A stretch of DNA of 64,000 bases from Palsa-1033 sp963735455 (GCA_963735455.1 CAVTKZ010000003.1:1-64000); one strand, 5' to 3'. Numbered from the stretch's first letter, positions 36,449 to 45,579 are shown. The notes: a model not told the origin generated them from the letters alone. Program-made: numbers and translations.

Positions 36449-37945
36449 CTACGGAGACTTGTCCCAGGCGGCCTGGAGCTGGGATTGGAGGCTGGCGATC
36501 TCGGTGTCCATGTTGAGCCCGGGCGTCGAGGTCCAGCGGGTCAGGAACTTGGTCAGCAGGTCGACCGACTGGTTGTAGGCGGGCATGTACGCCTCGAAGT
36601 TCGGGTTGTCGGCGTACTGGATGCCGTCGGTGGCGACCTGCCAGTTGACGTTGGGTGGGTAGATCGGCTTGCCCTTGGCGTCCTTCTGCTGGCTGAGCTG
36701 CTGGTAGAAGCCGGCCTGGGCCGCGGTCCGGGCCGGGAAGCCGCTGTACGAATTGAGCAGGCTGGTCGAGGCGTCGCCCAGGAGGTAGGTCAGGACGGTG
36801 AACGCCTCGTCGGGATGCTTGGTGGTCTTCAGGATCCGGAAGGTGTCGGCGTTGAAGGCCGCGCTGACCGTGCCGTTGTTGGACGGGATCGCGGCCAGGT
36901 TCCAGTTCTTGCCGGCCTCGGTCACGCAGCACACGTTCCACAGGAAGTTCTCCTGCATCGCGACCTTGCCCGAGTTGAAGGTGTAGCCGCCGGCATTGAA
37001 GGCGGTGCTGTTCCAGACCGCGTTGGTCTCGATGAAGTGGTCGGTCCAGATTCCGTTGTAGACCCACTTCCAGGCGGTCGCCCAGGCGGCCGGGATCTGG
37101 ACGGTCTTGCCGTCATCGGCGAGGAGCTTGCCGGCACCCCAGTAGGCGCCCAGCCCGCGCAAGTCGTCGCGCTGGGGCTCGAAGCCGTACTGGACGATGT
37201 GATTCGGGTCGAAGCCGGCCTGGGTCGCATCCTTGCCGTTCTTGTCGAAGGTCAGCTCCATCGCGATCTGGCGGATCGTGTCGTAGTTCCAGTCGACCGT
37301 GCTGCCGTCGGGCATCGTGTACTTGTCGCCGTATTTCTGGGGCGGGTACTTGAGCCCGATCTCGTCGAACATGTCGGGCTGGTAGTAGAGCTCCGACGGG
37401 TAGATCGCGAACGGGATCCCGACCTGGCCCTCGTCGCCGATCTTGAAGAAGTCGACTGCGCCCTGGCTGTACTGGCTCATGTCGTAGTTGGTCTTGGCGA
37501 TGTACGGCGCGAGGTCCAGCCACTGGCCATGGAAGGCCTCGGCGCCGCCGACGCCCACCGGGCCGACGATGTCCGGGCCGTTGCCCGAGCCGAGCTCGGT
37601 CGACAGGGCGTCGCGGGCGCCGAGGTAGGCGGCGTGGTCGAAGACCAGGTGGATGTTCGGGTGGCTGGCATTGAAGTCCGAGACCACCTTGGCCTCGACC
37701 GGCAGCTGGCTGGGATCGTCGCCGGTGCCCAGGCAGCAGAACCACTTGATCGTGACCGGGCCGCCGGGCGGAACCGTTGCCGGCCCACTGGACGTCGCGG
37801 CCGAGGGTGCCGTGCTGGCCTGGGCGGCCGGGCTGGATCCGTCGCCCGACGAGCTGGGTGGCGCCGTGACCGTCGTCCCGCCGCAGGCCGCGGCCAGGAT
37901 GGCCAGCGTCGCGCCGAGCGCGGTCAACCGTTTGAGGCTCCTCAC
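36449..37945 (-). CDS. Sugar ABC transporter solute-binding lipoprotein
   Basis: 498 residues. Signal peptide MRSLKRLTALGATLAILAA is followed by lipobox Cys (AAACGG) and a Ser/Ala/Pro linker, so the protein is lipid-anchored. The body has family-1 extracellular binding-protein features: ITIKWFCCLGTG-like first strand (VTIKWFCCLGTGDDPSQLP), VVSDFNASHPNIHLVFDH, and the hinge-region helices NADTFRILKTTKHPDEAFTV. The Cys-Cys in WFCCLGTG is unusual. It captures oligosaccharides for the MalF/MalG pair; no ATPase gene is present, so a shared MsmX-type ATPase is probably encoded elsewhere. Confidence 0.9.
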   Translation of the reverse strand: MRSLKRLTALGATLAILAAACGGTTVTAPPSSSGDGSSPAAQASTAPSAATSSGPATVPPGGPVTIKWFCCLGTGDDPSQLPVEAKVVSDFNASHPNIHLVFDHAAYLGARDALSTELGSGNGPDIVGPVGVGGAEAFHGQWLDLAPYIAKTNYDMSQYSQGAVDFFKIGDEGQVGIPFAIYPSELYYQPDMFDEIGLKYPPQKYGDKYTMPDGSTVDWNYDTIRQIAMELTFDKNGKDATQAGFDPNHIVQYGFEPQRDDLRGLGAYWGAGKLLADDGKTVQIPAAWATAWKWVYNGIWTDHFIETNAVWNSTAFNAGGYTFNSGKVAMQENFLWNVCCVTEAGKNWNLAAIPSNNGTVSAAFNADTFRILKTTKHPDEAFTVLTYLLGDASTSLLNSYSGFPARTAAQAGFYQQLSQQKDAKGKPIYPPNVNWQVATDGIQYADNPNFEAYMPAYNQSVDLLTKFLTRWTSTPGLNMDTEIASLQSQLQAAWDKSP

Positions 37946-38817
37946 GAGTTGCTCCCTTCCTCCACCGCGACGGCCTCACGGCCGCGCTCATTTCCCGTGC
38001 CCGACCCGCTGGCCAGGACGAGGCCGTCGATCGCCGCGGCGCCCTGCTCGGAGCCGCGCATGGACCTGAGCCCCCGGACCCAGCGTCCGGTGGACTCGAT
38101 GAGGAACTTGGATCGATCGCCGGGCACGTACGTCCGGCTGAACTCCACCGGCCGGTCGGCCGCGTCGAAGGCGGTCCCTTCGAGAAGGAGCGCCGGCGTC
38201 CGCCGCGATTGGCCCAGCAGGCCGGCCTCGCGGGCCGGCGGGATGACCGGCTCGATCGTCTCGCGCAGGCGCTCGATCCGGCAGTCGTAGCGAGCGGCCA
38301 GGAAGTCGTACAGCGAGCCGTGCTCGAGATCCGCCGTCAGCAGGTCGGCAAAGCGCTCGGCCGGCAGGTGGGCCTGCTCCAGGAGCAACGGCCGGTCGGC
38401 CGCGCTGCGCAGGCGTTCGAGGTAGAACGTGGGCGCCCCCGGCGCGAGGATGAGCGCCGCGGCGACGCCTTCGGCGGCGGGCTGCAGGCGGGCCGTCAGC
38501 AGGGCGGTTCGGGGCTCGAGGCCGCGCAGCTCCATCTCCTGGGCGAAGCTCAGGGTGGACGACAGCTCACGCACGATTCGCGGAGCGGTGACGAAGGTGC
38601 CCCGGCCCCGGGTCCGCTCGAGGCGCTCCTCGCGGGCAAGGTCGGCCAGGGCCCGCCGGACGGTGATCAGGCTGCAGCCGTAGCGACCGGCCAGGTCGCG
38701 CTCGGGCGGCAGGCGGTCGCCGGTCCGCCACTCCCCTGCGTCAAGCGCTGCACGCAGGTCGAGATAGACCTGATGATGGAGCGGGATCGGGCCGGGTGCG
38801 AGCTGGAAGCGTGCCAA
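37942..38817 (-). CDS. GntR/HutC family regulator with UTRA domain
   Basis: 291 residues from TTG 38817 (GAGGA upstream). The winged helix at about residues 10-75 includes PIPLHHQVYLDLRAALDAGE, LPPERDLAGRYGCSLITVRR and RTRGRGTFV. The UTRA ligand domain at about 90-235 (LSFAQEMELRGLEPRT, YLERLRSAADRPLLLEQAHL, VEFSRTYVPGDRSKFLI) binds sugar phosphates in relatives. A ~45-residue C-terminal extension is unusual. It overlaps the solute-binding protein by four bases and is divergent from the GH4 gene. It probably controls both through the palindrome between them. Confidence 0.92.
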   Translation of the reverse strand: MARFQLAPGPIPLHHQVYLDLRAALDAGEWRTGDRLPPERDLAGRYGCSLITVRRALADLAREERLERTRGRGTFVTAPRIVRELSSTLSFAQEMELRGLEPRTALLTARLQPAAEGVAAALILAPGAPTFYLERLRSAADRPLLLEQAHLPAERFADLLTADLEHGSLYDFLAARYDCRIERLRETIEPVIPPAREAGLLGQSRRTPALLLEGTAFDAADRPVEFSRTYVPGDRSKFLIESTGRWVRGLRSMRGSEQGAAAIDGLVLASGSGTGNERGREAVAVEEGSNS

Positions 38818-38843
38818 CCGTGGTCCTCAGCGCTTGCATCTTG

Positions 38844-38859
38844 CTGATAAGGTTATAAG
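38844..38859. promoter_or_regulatory. Putative GntR operator between regulator and GH4 gene
   Basis: A 16-base imperfect palindrome CTGATAAGGTTATAAG (arms CTGATAA/TTATAAG, one mismatched pair) lies in the 98-base divergent gap, in a markedly AT-rich pocket. It is well placed to control the operon and the GH4 gene together. The sequence differs from the GGTCTAGACC type used by DasR/NagR. Confidence 0.5.
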
Positions 38860-38915
38860 CATTACCGCGCCGTGATGCCCATGTCAATACCACGCGCGGG
38901 GCTTGGGAGCGCAGC

Positions 38916-40181
38916 TTGAAGGTCGTCGTCGTCGGCGGTGGCAGCACGTACACGCCGGAGCTGATCGAGGGATTCGCCAATCGCAGCCACGGCTTCGTGG
39001 TTGACGACCTGGTCCTCCTCGACGTGGACCCCGAGCGGCTGGCAATCGTCGGCGGGCTGGCCGGCCGGATGCTCGAGCGGGCCGGCTGGCCGGGGCGCCT
39101 GGTCCTCAGCTCGGTCCGGGACGCCGCGCTCGAGGGGGCCGACTTCGTCCTGCTCCAGATCCGGGTGGGCGGCCAGGGGACGCGCCTGATCGACGAGACG
39201 CTGCCCCTCCGATTCGGGGCGATCGGCCAGGAGACGACCGGCCCGGGCGGCTTCGCCAAGGCACTCCGGACGGTGCCGGTGGTCCTCGAGATTGCCGAAG
39301 CCGCGGACCGCTTGGCGGCAGCCGGGGCCTGGATCGTCGACTTCACCAATCCGGTCGGGATCGTCACCCAGGCCCTCCTCGACGGTGGCCACCGGGCGAT
39401 CGGCTTGTGCAACGTGGCGATCGGGCTGCAGCGCTGGCTGGCCGCCCGGCTGGGCGTCTCGAGCGACCGGGTTGAGCTCGAGCACAGCGGCCTGAACCAC
39501 CTGTCCTGGGAACGCGGCGTGTGCCTGGACGGCAGCGACGTCCTGCCCGCACTGATCGAATCGGATGCGGCCGGGCTGGCCGAGATGGTCAACTCGACGG
39601 AGGAGCGCGTCCGTGCCCTGGGGGCGATCCCCTCGTATTACCTGCGCTACTACGACGACACGGCCGGGGCGCTCCTCGCCCAGCGAACGGGCACCGCGCG
39701 GGCGGAGGACGTGATGGCGATCGAGCACGACCTGCTCGAGCGCTACAAGGATCCCAACCTGGCCGAGAAGCCGAAGCAGCTCGAGGAGCGCGGCGGCGCG
39801 TTCTACAGCGAAGCCGCGGTCCAGCTGATCGCCTCGCTCCACGCCGGGACCGGTGATGTCCAGGTGGTCGACGTGCGCAATGCCGGAGCGCTGCCCGGGA
39901 TCGCCGACGACGAGGTCGTCGAGGTGCCCGCCCGGATCACCTCGGACGGGGCGATCCCGCTCCGCCAGGCCGCCCTCCATCCCGAGATGCTCGACCTGAT
40001 CCTGCGGGTCAAGGCGTATGAACGGCTCACGATCCGGGCCGCCCTGTCCGGCTCACGCGAGCTTGCCCTTGAGGCGCTCAGCGCCAATCCGCTCGTGCCG
40101 GCGGGCGTGGCCGCGCCGCTCCTCGATGCGTTGCTCGCGGCGAATCGGGCCTTGCTGCCCAGGTTCTTCCCGGGGAGCTAG
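38916..40181 (+). CDS. GH4 6-phospho-beta-glycosidase (CelF/ChbF-like)
   Basis: 421 residues from TTG 38916, with GGGAG six bases upstream. NAD+ and Mn2+-dependent GH4 glycosidase: Rossmann start KVVVVGGGSTYTPELIEGF, then QIRVGGQGTRLIDE, GQETTGPGGFAKALRTVP, metal ligands Cys in IGLCNVAIGLQ and His in SGLNHLSWERG, and AIPSYYLRYYDD. This matches the 6-phospho-beta-glucosidase/chitobiose-phosphate hydrolase branch. It acts in the cytosol on phosphorylated disaccharides. It ends overlapping the convergent diguanylate cyclase stop by four bases (CTAG palindrome). Confidence 0.93.
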   Translation: MKVVVVGGGSTYTPELIEGFANRSHGFVVDDLVLLDVDPERLAIVGGLAGRMLERAGWPGRLVLSSVRDAALEGADFVLLQIRVGGQGTRLIDETLPLRFGAIGQETTGPGGFAKALRTVPVVLEIAEAADRLAAAGAWIVDFTNPVGIVTQALLDGGHRAIGLCNVAIGLQRWLAARLGVSSDRVELEHSGLNHLSWERGVCLDGSDVLPALIESDAAGLAEMVNSTEERVRALGAIPSYYLRYYDDTAGALLAQRTGTARAEDVMAIEHDLLERYKDPNLAEKPKQLEERGGAFYSEAAVQLIASLHAGTGDVQVVDVRNAGALPGIADDEVVEVPARITSDGAIPLRQAALHPEMLDLILRVKAYERLTIRAALSGSRELALEALSANPLVPAGVAAPLLDALLAANRALLPRFFPGS

Positions 40182-41710
40182 CGAACGGCCCCTTCCATGG
40201 CCGGCTCGAAGACATCGAAGCGGCTCTTGCCGCGGCCCTTGGCAACGTACATCGCGACATCCGCCCTGCGCACGAGCTCGGAGGCCGAATCGTCCGATTT
40301 CTGGGCCATCGCGATCCCCACGCTGGCGGTCACTTCCAGGACGAGTCCTTCGATCTCGAACGGCTCGGCAATCATCTTGAGGACCCGCCGGGCGACCTGG
40401 ATCGGCACCAGCTGATCGGCGCAGCCGGGCAACGCGATCACGAACTCGTCGCCCCCGAGTCGGGCGACCGTATCCCCGTCGCGGACGGCCCGTTGGAGGC
40501 GCTCGCCGACGGCCACGAGGAGCGCATCTCCGACCTCATGGCCATGCGTGTCATTGACGACCTTGAAGTCGTCGAGATCGATCATCAGCGTGGCCAGGTG
40601 CCCGCCCTGAGCCCGGGCTCCGACCGAGGTGGCCAGGCGCTCGGAGAACAGACTCCGATTGGGCAGGCCCGTCAGGGCGTCGTGGAAGGCCATGTGACGG
40701 AGCTGGCCCAGGAGCGATTCGCGCTCGCGCAGGCCATCGCCGAGCGTGCGCAGGGCTTCTCCAAGCCGGGCGATCACGAGCAGGCCGATGAGGATCCCGC
40801 CGACCGCATATGGCGCGATGTCGACTGGGCGCCCAGACGAGGCCTCGACCGCGAGCGTTGCGGGATTGACCAGGAGGGCGACGGCAAGGGCAACGAACCG
40901 TCCCCGGCCGATCCGTTCCGCCAGCGCTTCTCGATGCTCGACGATGGCGTCCATCGCGGGATGAAGGGCGGCCGCGCCGGTAAAGGCGAGTTGCAGGAAG
41001 CGTAGGAACAGGTCGAGCCCGGTGTAGGCATTTGCGCCCAGGGTCGCGCGCACGATCTCGAGCAGGATGATCCCATTGGCGGTCAGGACGTTGAGCGCAA
41101 TGAGCCGCGTCACCGGTCGGTGGGCGCCGGCCATGAACCACATCCGGGCAACCAGGGCGAGGGCCACGAGCGACGGGAAGAACACGACGGCCGCGACGAT
41201 CGACGTGCTGCCGGTGTCCAGGACATTGGGTCCGAGGCCGAAGGCCCAGATCAGGATGCCGGCGCCGGTCGCCACGATCGCCGCGTCGAGGAGGGCGGCT
41301 CGGTCGCCGCTCGGGATCCGGCCACGCGCCAGGAGGCCGAAGCCAACGAAGCCGAGCGCGGAGCCGATTCCGGTCAGGCCTTGGCCGGCGGCCACCAGTC
41401 CACCGGAAGATGCGGCCAACGCGACGCCGATCGTTGTCAGGAAGTCGCACGCCGCCAAGAGCTGCCATTGGACACGATGGATCGGCTGGTTGAGGTGAAC
41501 CCCGATCAGGATCGCCGCCGTTGTCCCGAAGCCGAAGGCCGTGAGCCATGGCTGCGCGGCGGTCGTGTCGCCGACGATCGCGGCGACGATCGCCAGGGTC
41601 AGTCCCCCGGCCAGGAAGATGAGCCACGCAACCGGGCTCAGCCGGGCGAGCCCCTCGGGTAGCGGCGTCGCCCGGGGATCAGCCACGGTGTCGACGGCAT
41701 GATCTCCCAT
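40178..41710 (-). CDS. Membrane diguanylate cyclase (GGDEF)
   Basis: 510 residues from ATG 41710 (AGGAAG five bases upstream); the frame extends to 41860 but would then overlap the previous gene. About ten membrane helices (residues 25-325) form an input module, followed by a short coiled coil and a GGDEF domain: FHDALTGLPNRSLFSERLA, IDLDDFKVVNDTHGHEVGD and ARLGGDEFVIALPG. An RDGD inhibitory site sits exactly five residues before GGDEF, so product inhibition is expected. Makes c-di-GMP; there is no EAL or PilZ partner nearby. Confidence 0.93.
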   Translation of the reverse strand: MGDHAVDTVADPRATPLPEGLARLSPVAWLIFLAGGLTLAIVAAIVGDTTAAQPWLTAFGFGTTAAILIGVHLNQPIHRVQWQLLAACDFLTTIGVALAASSGGLVAAGQGLTGIGSALGFVGFGLLARGRIPSGDRAALLDAAIVATGAGILIWAFGLGPNVLDTGSTSIVAAVVFFPSLVALALVARMWFMAGAHRPVTRLIALNVLTANGIILLEIVRATLGANAYTGLDLFLRFLQLAFTGAAALHPAMDAIVEHREALAERIGRGRFVALAVALLVNPATLAVEASSGRPVDIAPYAVGGILIGLLVIARLGEALRTLGDGLRERESLLGQLRHMAFHDALTGLPNRSLFSERLATSVGARAQGGHLATLMIDLDDFKVVNDTHGHEVGDALLVAVGERLQRAVRDGDTVARLGGDEFVIALPGCADQLVPIQVARRVLKMIAEPFEIEGLVLEVTASVGIAMAQKSDDSASELVRRADVAMYVAKGRGKSRFDVFEPAMEGAVR

Positions 41711-41835
41711 TGCGCTTCCTACTCTCGCCGCGAGGCCCGGAATGCGCCATCGACCATCCGTTATCTGGACCGGAACTTCTGCCTTCGTCGCCGGGGCCTC
41801 ATTGGCACGCAGCCAACGCTCGCCTGGCCGATGGC

Positions 41836-43737
41836 CTACGGCAACGCCGGAACCGGCCATGGGTCGATCCGGGTGAGGATCTCCCAGTGGTAGTCAGCGG
41901 ACGTGACGAGGCACGCGCCGCAGCCGCCGGTGAAGACCGTCCTGACCAGGAATGTGGCCTGCTCGGGGACCGGGTCAGACGCGTCGAAGCTCGGTGCGAA
42001 TGCCGCATAGGCGCCGTTCTGGACTTGCACACCAGTGAGCGGGGACGTCAGCGAGGTCACGGCTCCCAACGGCACTTCGGTGTCCGAGAGAAACGTTGGC
42101 GCGCCGCAGCCGTACTCGGAACCGTCGGCCGACCTGGAGATCGATAGCAGTGGACAGGCTGGCGCCACAAGACTGCCAACGAGCCAGGCCTGGACGAGCC
42201 AGTCGCCTGATGTGGCCGTCTCGAGTGTCGGATTCGGGAGCTGGCTGGGGAACCGATCAGAACCATCTGGCGCGAGAGAGACCGGGGCCTGATAGTCGAG
42301 CACGAGGTTGTCGGTCAGGACGGCGGCGAACGCGCCCGTGACCGGAGTGCCGCCTTTCCATGGCGGCGATCCGCGTGCCTGGCCGGGTTCCACCCACAGC
42401 CTTGGATTGGAGTCTGCCAGGTACCAACCCGTGCACGGCTGGACGCAGAAGTCGGCAGTCATGTCGAGCAGGATCGTGCCGCTGACCACGAGCTGCCGTC
42501 CCGCCGGCGACTGCGAGTTCATGGCCATGTACGCATTGAGCTGGTTGACGGTGAGCGGCGAGACTGCCGGCGGAGCCGCGTTCGAAGGTGCCGACGGCTC
42601 GGGGCTCGGCGACGCGGCCGCGACGAGAGGCGGGCCTGACCAGGGATCGACGCGGGCCTGGATCGCCCACAGGGTGATGAGCGGACAGGGGCTGGCCGCC
42701 GGGCAGAGAGCCGACTCGGACGGCGCGACTCGGACCAGGAATGTCGCCTGCTCGGGTTGCGTCAGTCCGGGACCGCCGTTCCTCAACCGTTCGATGATCG
42801 GCTGGGGCGCGAAATCCTGGTAGGCATCGTTCTGGACCAGGATCCCGGTCGGCGGCATCACGAACGAGTTGGCGGTGACCGGCTGGTAGGGACCGTCACT
42901 CAGGATCGCCTGGCGACCGCAGCCGTACTGCGGACCAGGCGGCGGCGAGAAACGGAGCAAGGGGCATGGTGACGGGTCGGCGATCCCGGCAATCCAGCCG
43001 CGCACAAGGTGGAACTCCGTGCTCACGCCCTGATCCGACGGATCCGGGAGCTGGCTCGGGAGCAGCGCTCCGCCGTCAGTCCCGACGACGACCGGGCCCT
43101 CGTAGTCGAGTGTCCGGCCATCGACCAGGTGGGCGGCGAATGGACCGCTGAGGTCATTCGCGTGTGCGGCCAGGACCCGAGCATCCGAGGCGGGCGTGCC
43201 GGCCGGCTTGACCGTGAGCACCGGTTGTGATCCTCGGAGGACGACGGTCTCGTCGCACGCCGCTGGCGGGCAGCTCTGGACCGGAAGCGGCCGGCCGATG
43301 ATGCCGGTAATGACGAGCTGCCGCCCGGAGAGTGACTGCGGATCCGCGCGTAGCAGGGCGTTGAGCAGGTCGACCGTGAGCGGCGTGACTGGTTCGGTAG
43401 CACCCGCTGCGATCGGCGTGGCAGGTGGACCGCCGGATGGCTCGAACGACCTCGGGCCAGATGCGCCGGGTCCGGTTCCCGTGGCCGGCAGCCGCCAGCC
43501 GGCTGCGAGCGCCACGAGGACGATCAGGACCCCGGCCGAGGCGAGACCTGCCGCTCCGGCGACAGGAACACGGGCGAAGCCGAACCGAAGCCGTCCTGAC
43601 CGACCTTGTGGCGTGGCTGCCGCCGCCGATCGGATCGCCGCGAGGCGCCCGTCGATCTCGCTCCGTCCGGCTCGCTGCTCCAGCAGCTCCCGAATCGCGT
43701 CGTCGGAGAGGACCGGACCGTCGTTCTTCATCGCCAC
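41836..43737 (-). CDS. Putative anti-sigma factor with large duplicated extracellular region
   Basis: 633 residues. A short cytosolic part (1-52) with MKNDGPVLSDDAIRELLEQR precedes one membrane helix (AGAAGLASAGVLIVLVALAAG). The outside carries two homologous ~240-residue modules starting at PLTVDLLNALLRADPQSLSG and PLTVNQLNAYMAMNSQSPAG. Each contains (P/A)CPLL, YGCG, EQATFLVR and a Trp-rich end RVDPW/RIDPW, with several Cys pairs. It overlaps the ECF sigma gene by 10 bases and follows it, the standard place for an anti-sigma factor. The domain itself is not one I recognise. Confidence 0.65.
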   Translation of the reverse strand: MAMKNDGPVLSDDAIRELLEQRAGRSEIDGRLAAIRSAAAATPQGRSGRLRFGFARVPVAGAAGLASAGVLIVLVALAAGWRLPATGTGPGASGPRSFEPSGGPPATPIAAGATEPVTPLTVDLLNALLRADPQSLSGRQLVITGIIGRPLPVQSCPPAACDETVVLRGSQPVLTVKPAGTPASDARVLAAHANDLSGPFAAHLVDGRTLDYEGPVVVGTDGGALLPSQLPDPSDQGVSTEFHLVRGWIAGIADPSPCPLLRFSPPPGPQYGCGRQAILSDGPYQPVTANSFVMPPTGILVQNDAYQDFAPQPIIERLRNGGPGLTQPEQATFLVRVAPSESALCPAASPCPLITLWAIQARVDPWSGPPLVAAASPSPEPSAPSNAAPPAVSPLTVNQLNAYMAMNSQSPAGRQLVVSGTILLDMTADFCVQPCTGWYLADSNPRLWVEPGQARGSPPWKGGTPVTGAFAAVLTDNLVLDYQAPVSLAPDGSDRFPSQLPNPTLETATSGDWLVQAWLVGSLVAPACPLLSISRSADGSEYGCGAPTFLSDTEVPLGAVTSLTSPLTGVQVQNGAYAAFAPSFDASDPVPEQATFLVRTVFTGGCGACLVTSADYHWEILTRIDPWPVPALP

Positions 43738-44318
43738 TCTCGGTCCAAGGCGTTCTGGAGCGCCCGGCGCGCGGCGAACAGGCGCGACTTCACGGTCCCG
43801 GCAGGGATCCCGAGGATCGCGGCGATCTCGGTCACCGGACGCTCCTCGAGGTGGTGCATCACGAGCAGGGCGCGCTGCTCGGTATTCAGGCGCTCGAATG
43901 CCCGATTGAGGGCGTCGTCATTGCCCAGCGACTCGGCCCGGCCGCTGACAAGCGCGACTCCAGCCGTGGCCAGGCCGGCAGCGCCGCCTGCTCGATCATC
44001 AAAGCCGGGGCCGTCGGCCGGTTCCGGACTCAGCCGGATCTCGCGGACGCGGGATCGGACCCGGCGCTTGAGGGCTTGCCGGCAGGCATTGACCAGGATC
44101 CGCCCCGCCCAGGCATCGAAACGACCAGGTTCGCGCAGGGATGGCAGCTCGCGCCAGATCGAGATCATTGCCTCCTGCACCGCGTCATGCGCCTCCGTCT
44201 CGTCGCCCAGGATCGCCGTTGCCGTGCGGGTCATCGCCGCCAGGCGCGCGCCGGCCAATGCCGTGAAGGCGTCGAGGTCGCCGTGTCGGGCGCGACCGAC
44301 GAGATCAAGCTCCGTCAC
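43728..44318 (-). CDS. ECF-type RNA polymerase sigma factor
   Basis: 196 residues. Sigma2 region at about 10-90: DLDAFTALAGARLAAMTRTA, DAVQEAMISIWRELPSLREP, WAGRILVNACRQALKRR. Sigma4 at about 135-190: LNTEQRALLVMHHLEERPVT and GIPAGTVKSRLFAARRAL. A ~40-residue acidic/Gly linker joins them. Directs transcription in response to an outside signal, presumably released by the overlapping membrane protein. No matching target promoter was identified. Confidence 0.93.
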   Translation of the reverse strand: MTELDLVGRARHGDLDAFTALAGARLAAMTRTATAILGDETEAHDAVQEAMISIWRELPSLREPGRFDAWAGRILVNACRQALKRRVRSRVREIRLSPEPADGPGFDDRAGGAAGLATAGVALVSGRAESLGNDDALNRAFERLNTEQRALLVMHHLEERPVTEIAAILGIPAGTVKSRLFAARRALQNALDREWR

Positions 44319-44370
44319 CCTGCGCTCGGCGCCTCCCTACCCCAGATGAGTCCGCCGGCGGGCTCGCGGT

Positions 44371-44853
44371 TCACCTGAAATGGATCGCGAGCAGGTACCA
44401 GGTCTGTTCGGCCTGCAGCCCGACGATCGTCGGGCCGAAACCATGCGATGCGTCATCGACCCCATTCCAGGCCATCAACCATGGTCGGATCTGACCGTTG
44501 ACGCTCGAAAGTGCGGCCGTCCCGTCGACGATGCTCGCGAACGCCGTGATCATGGGCGCCCGGGCCGTCCCGGCCGGGATCGTCAGGACGATATCGGTCA
44601 CGCCGCTCGCGTTGCCATCGAGCGTGCCGGTCACAAAGGCTCCGGCGATCCGACCCTGGCAGCTCCATTGGAGGAATTCGCTGGGCTGGTTGTCGGTGGT
44701 CGTCGGCCCGGAGCAGGCCAGGCCCAGGTCACGCCACGAATCGAGCGACGGAGCCACGGCCGCCGGGGTCGTCGGCCCGAATAGGCCGCAACCGGCAACC
44801 AGCGCCGCTCCGACAAGCGCAGCAAGCCCGTGGATCCGCCTGCCTCCAGCCAT
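44371..44853 (-). CDS. Small lipoprotein of unknown function
   Basis: 160 residues. Lipoprotein signal ends at LVAGCGLF. The mature part has two Cys (LACSGP, WSCQGR) and regular beta-strand spacing (GAFVTGTLDGNASGVTDIVL, AFASIVDGTAALSS). It sits 52 bases upstream of the ECF sigma gene on the same strand and may be in its regulon. No family recognised. Confidence 0.7.
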   Translation of the reverse strand: MAGGRRIHGLAALVGAALVAGCGLFGPTTPAAVAPSLDSWRDLGLACSGPTTTDNQPSEFLQWSCQGRIAGAFVTGTLDGNASGVTDIVLTIPAGTARAPMITAFASIVDGTAALSSVNGQIRPWLMAWNGVDDASHGFGPTIVGLQAEQTWYLLAIHFR

Positions 44854-44895
44854 CTCCCCTCCGACGCCGAATTGGATCCAGATGTGCCGTGAGAG

Positions 44896-45579
44896 CTAGG
44901 TGGCCAGGGAAGGCGTCTCGTCGTTCGTCCACAGCCTATCGCGGACCAGGTCGACGAGCTCGAGCTCCCGGCCGATCACCTCGCCCAGGGCCAGGACCAC
45001 CTCGTCCGGGCGCCCCGACGGCCCGTCCGAGCTGGCTCGCAAGAGCATCCGCACGACCATGGAGCCCGAGCGGGTCTCCAGCTCGAGGATCAGCGGCCGC
45101 AGGTCGTAGGTCGTCTGGCGCTCGGCGCTCTTGGCCCGGGTTCGCTCCAAGGTCGGGCGCTCGAGCAGCGCGCCTGTGGCATGTGCCAGCTGTGCGGGCG
45201 ATGCGCCGTCGACCGTCACCCGGTGGGTCGTGGCCGAGAGCGCCGCACTGACCGACGGCGCCCCGAGCCAGACGTCGTAGAGGTCGACGATCCCGAGCCC
45301 CTCCGGCAGCGCCGCTGCCAGGGCGGTCCGCAAGCGGGCCAGCGGCCAGCGCTCGGCCAGGACCACGTCGAGGAGTTCGTGCTCGGCGACCCGCCCCGGC
45401 GGCAGGCCGGCGGCGAACGTCAGGCGGGGCCGCGGCTTGGCCGCCGCGCTCAGCACGACCGGGACCCCGGCCTCGGCCAGGGCAGCCTCCCAGGCCCGGG
45501 CGATCTCGGGCGGGCCGAGCTCGAGCGCCGGCGCCGCGCGCCGGAACGCGATCCGCCAGCGCTGGATGCCTTCGATCAT
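44896..45579 (-). CDS. DUF2344 family protein (TIGR03936-like)
   Basis: 227 residues from ATG 45579; a GTG at 45609 would add 10. Resembles the DUF2344 domain that normally follows a radical-SAM protein: RWRIAFRRAAPALELGPPEI, then a characteristic PRPRLTFAAGLPPGRVAEHE and LARLRTALAAALPEGLGIVD. The typical N-terminal F-(L/I)-S-H-L-D element is changed to LGPPEIARAWE. No radical-SAM partner gene is next to it, so the usual pair is split or lost. Function unknown, possibly RNA modification (inference). Divergent from the dnaJ-like gene. Confidence 0.75.
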   Translation of the reverse strand: MIEGIQRWRIAFRRAAPALELGPPEIARAWEAALAEAGVPVVLSAAAKPRPRLTFAAGLPPGRVAEHELLDVVLAERWPLARLRTALAAALPEGLGIVDLYDVWLGAPSVSAALSATTHRVTVDGASPAQLAHATGALLERPTLERTRAKSAERQTTYDLRPLILELETRSGSMVVRMLLRASSDGPSGRPDEVVLALGEVIGRELELVDLVRDRLWTNDETPSLAT

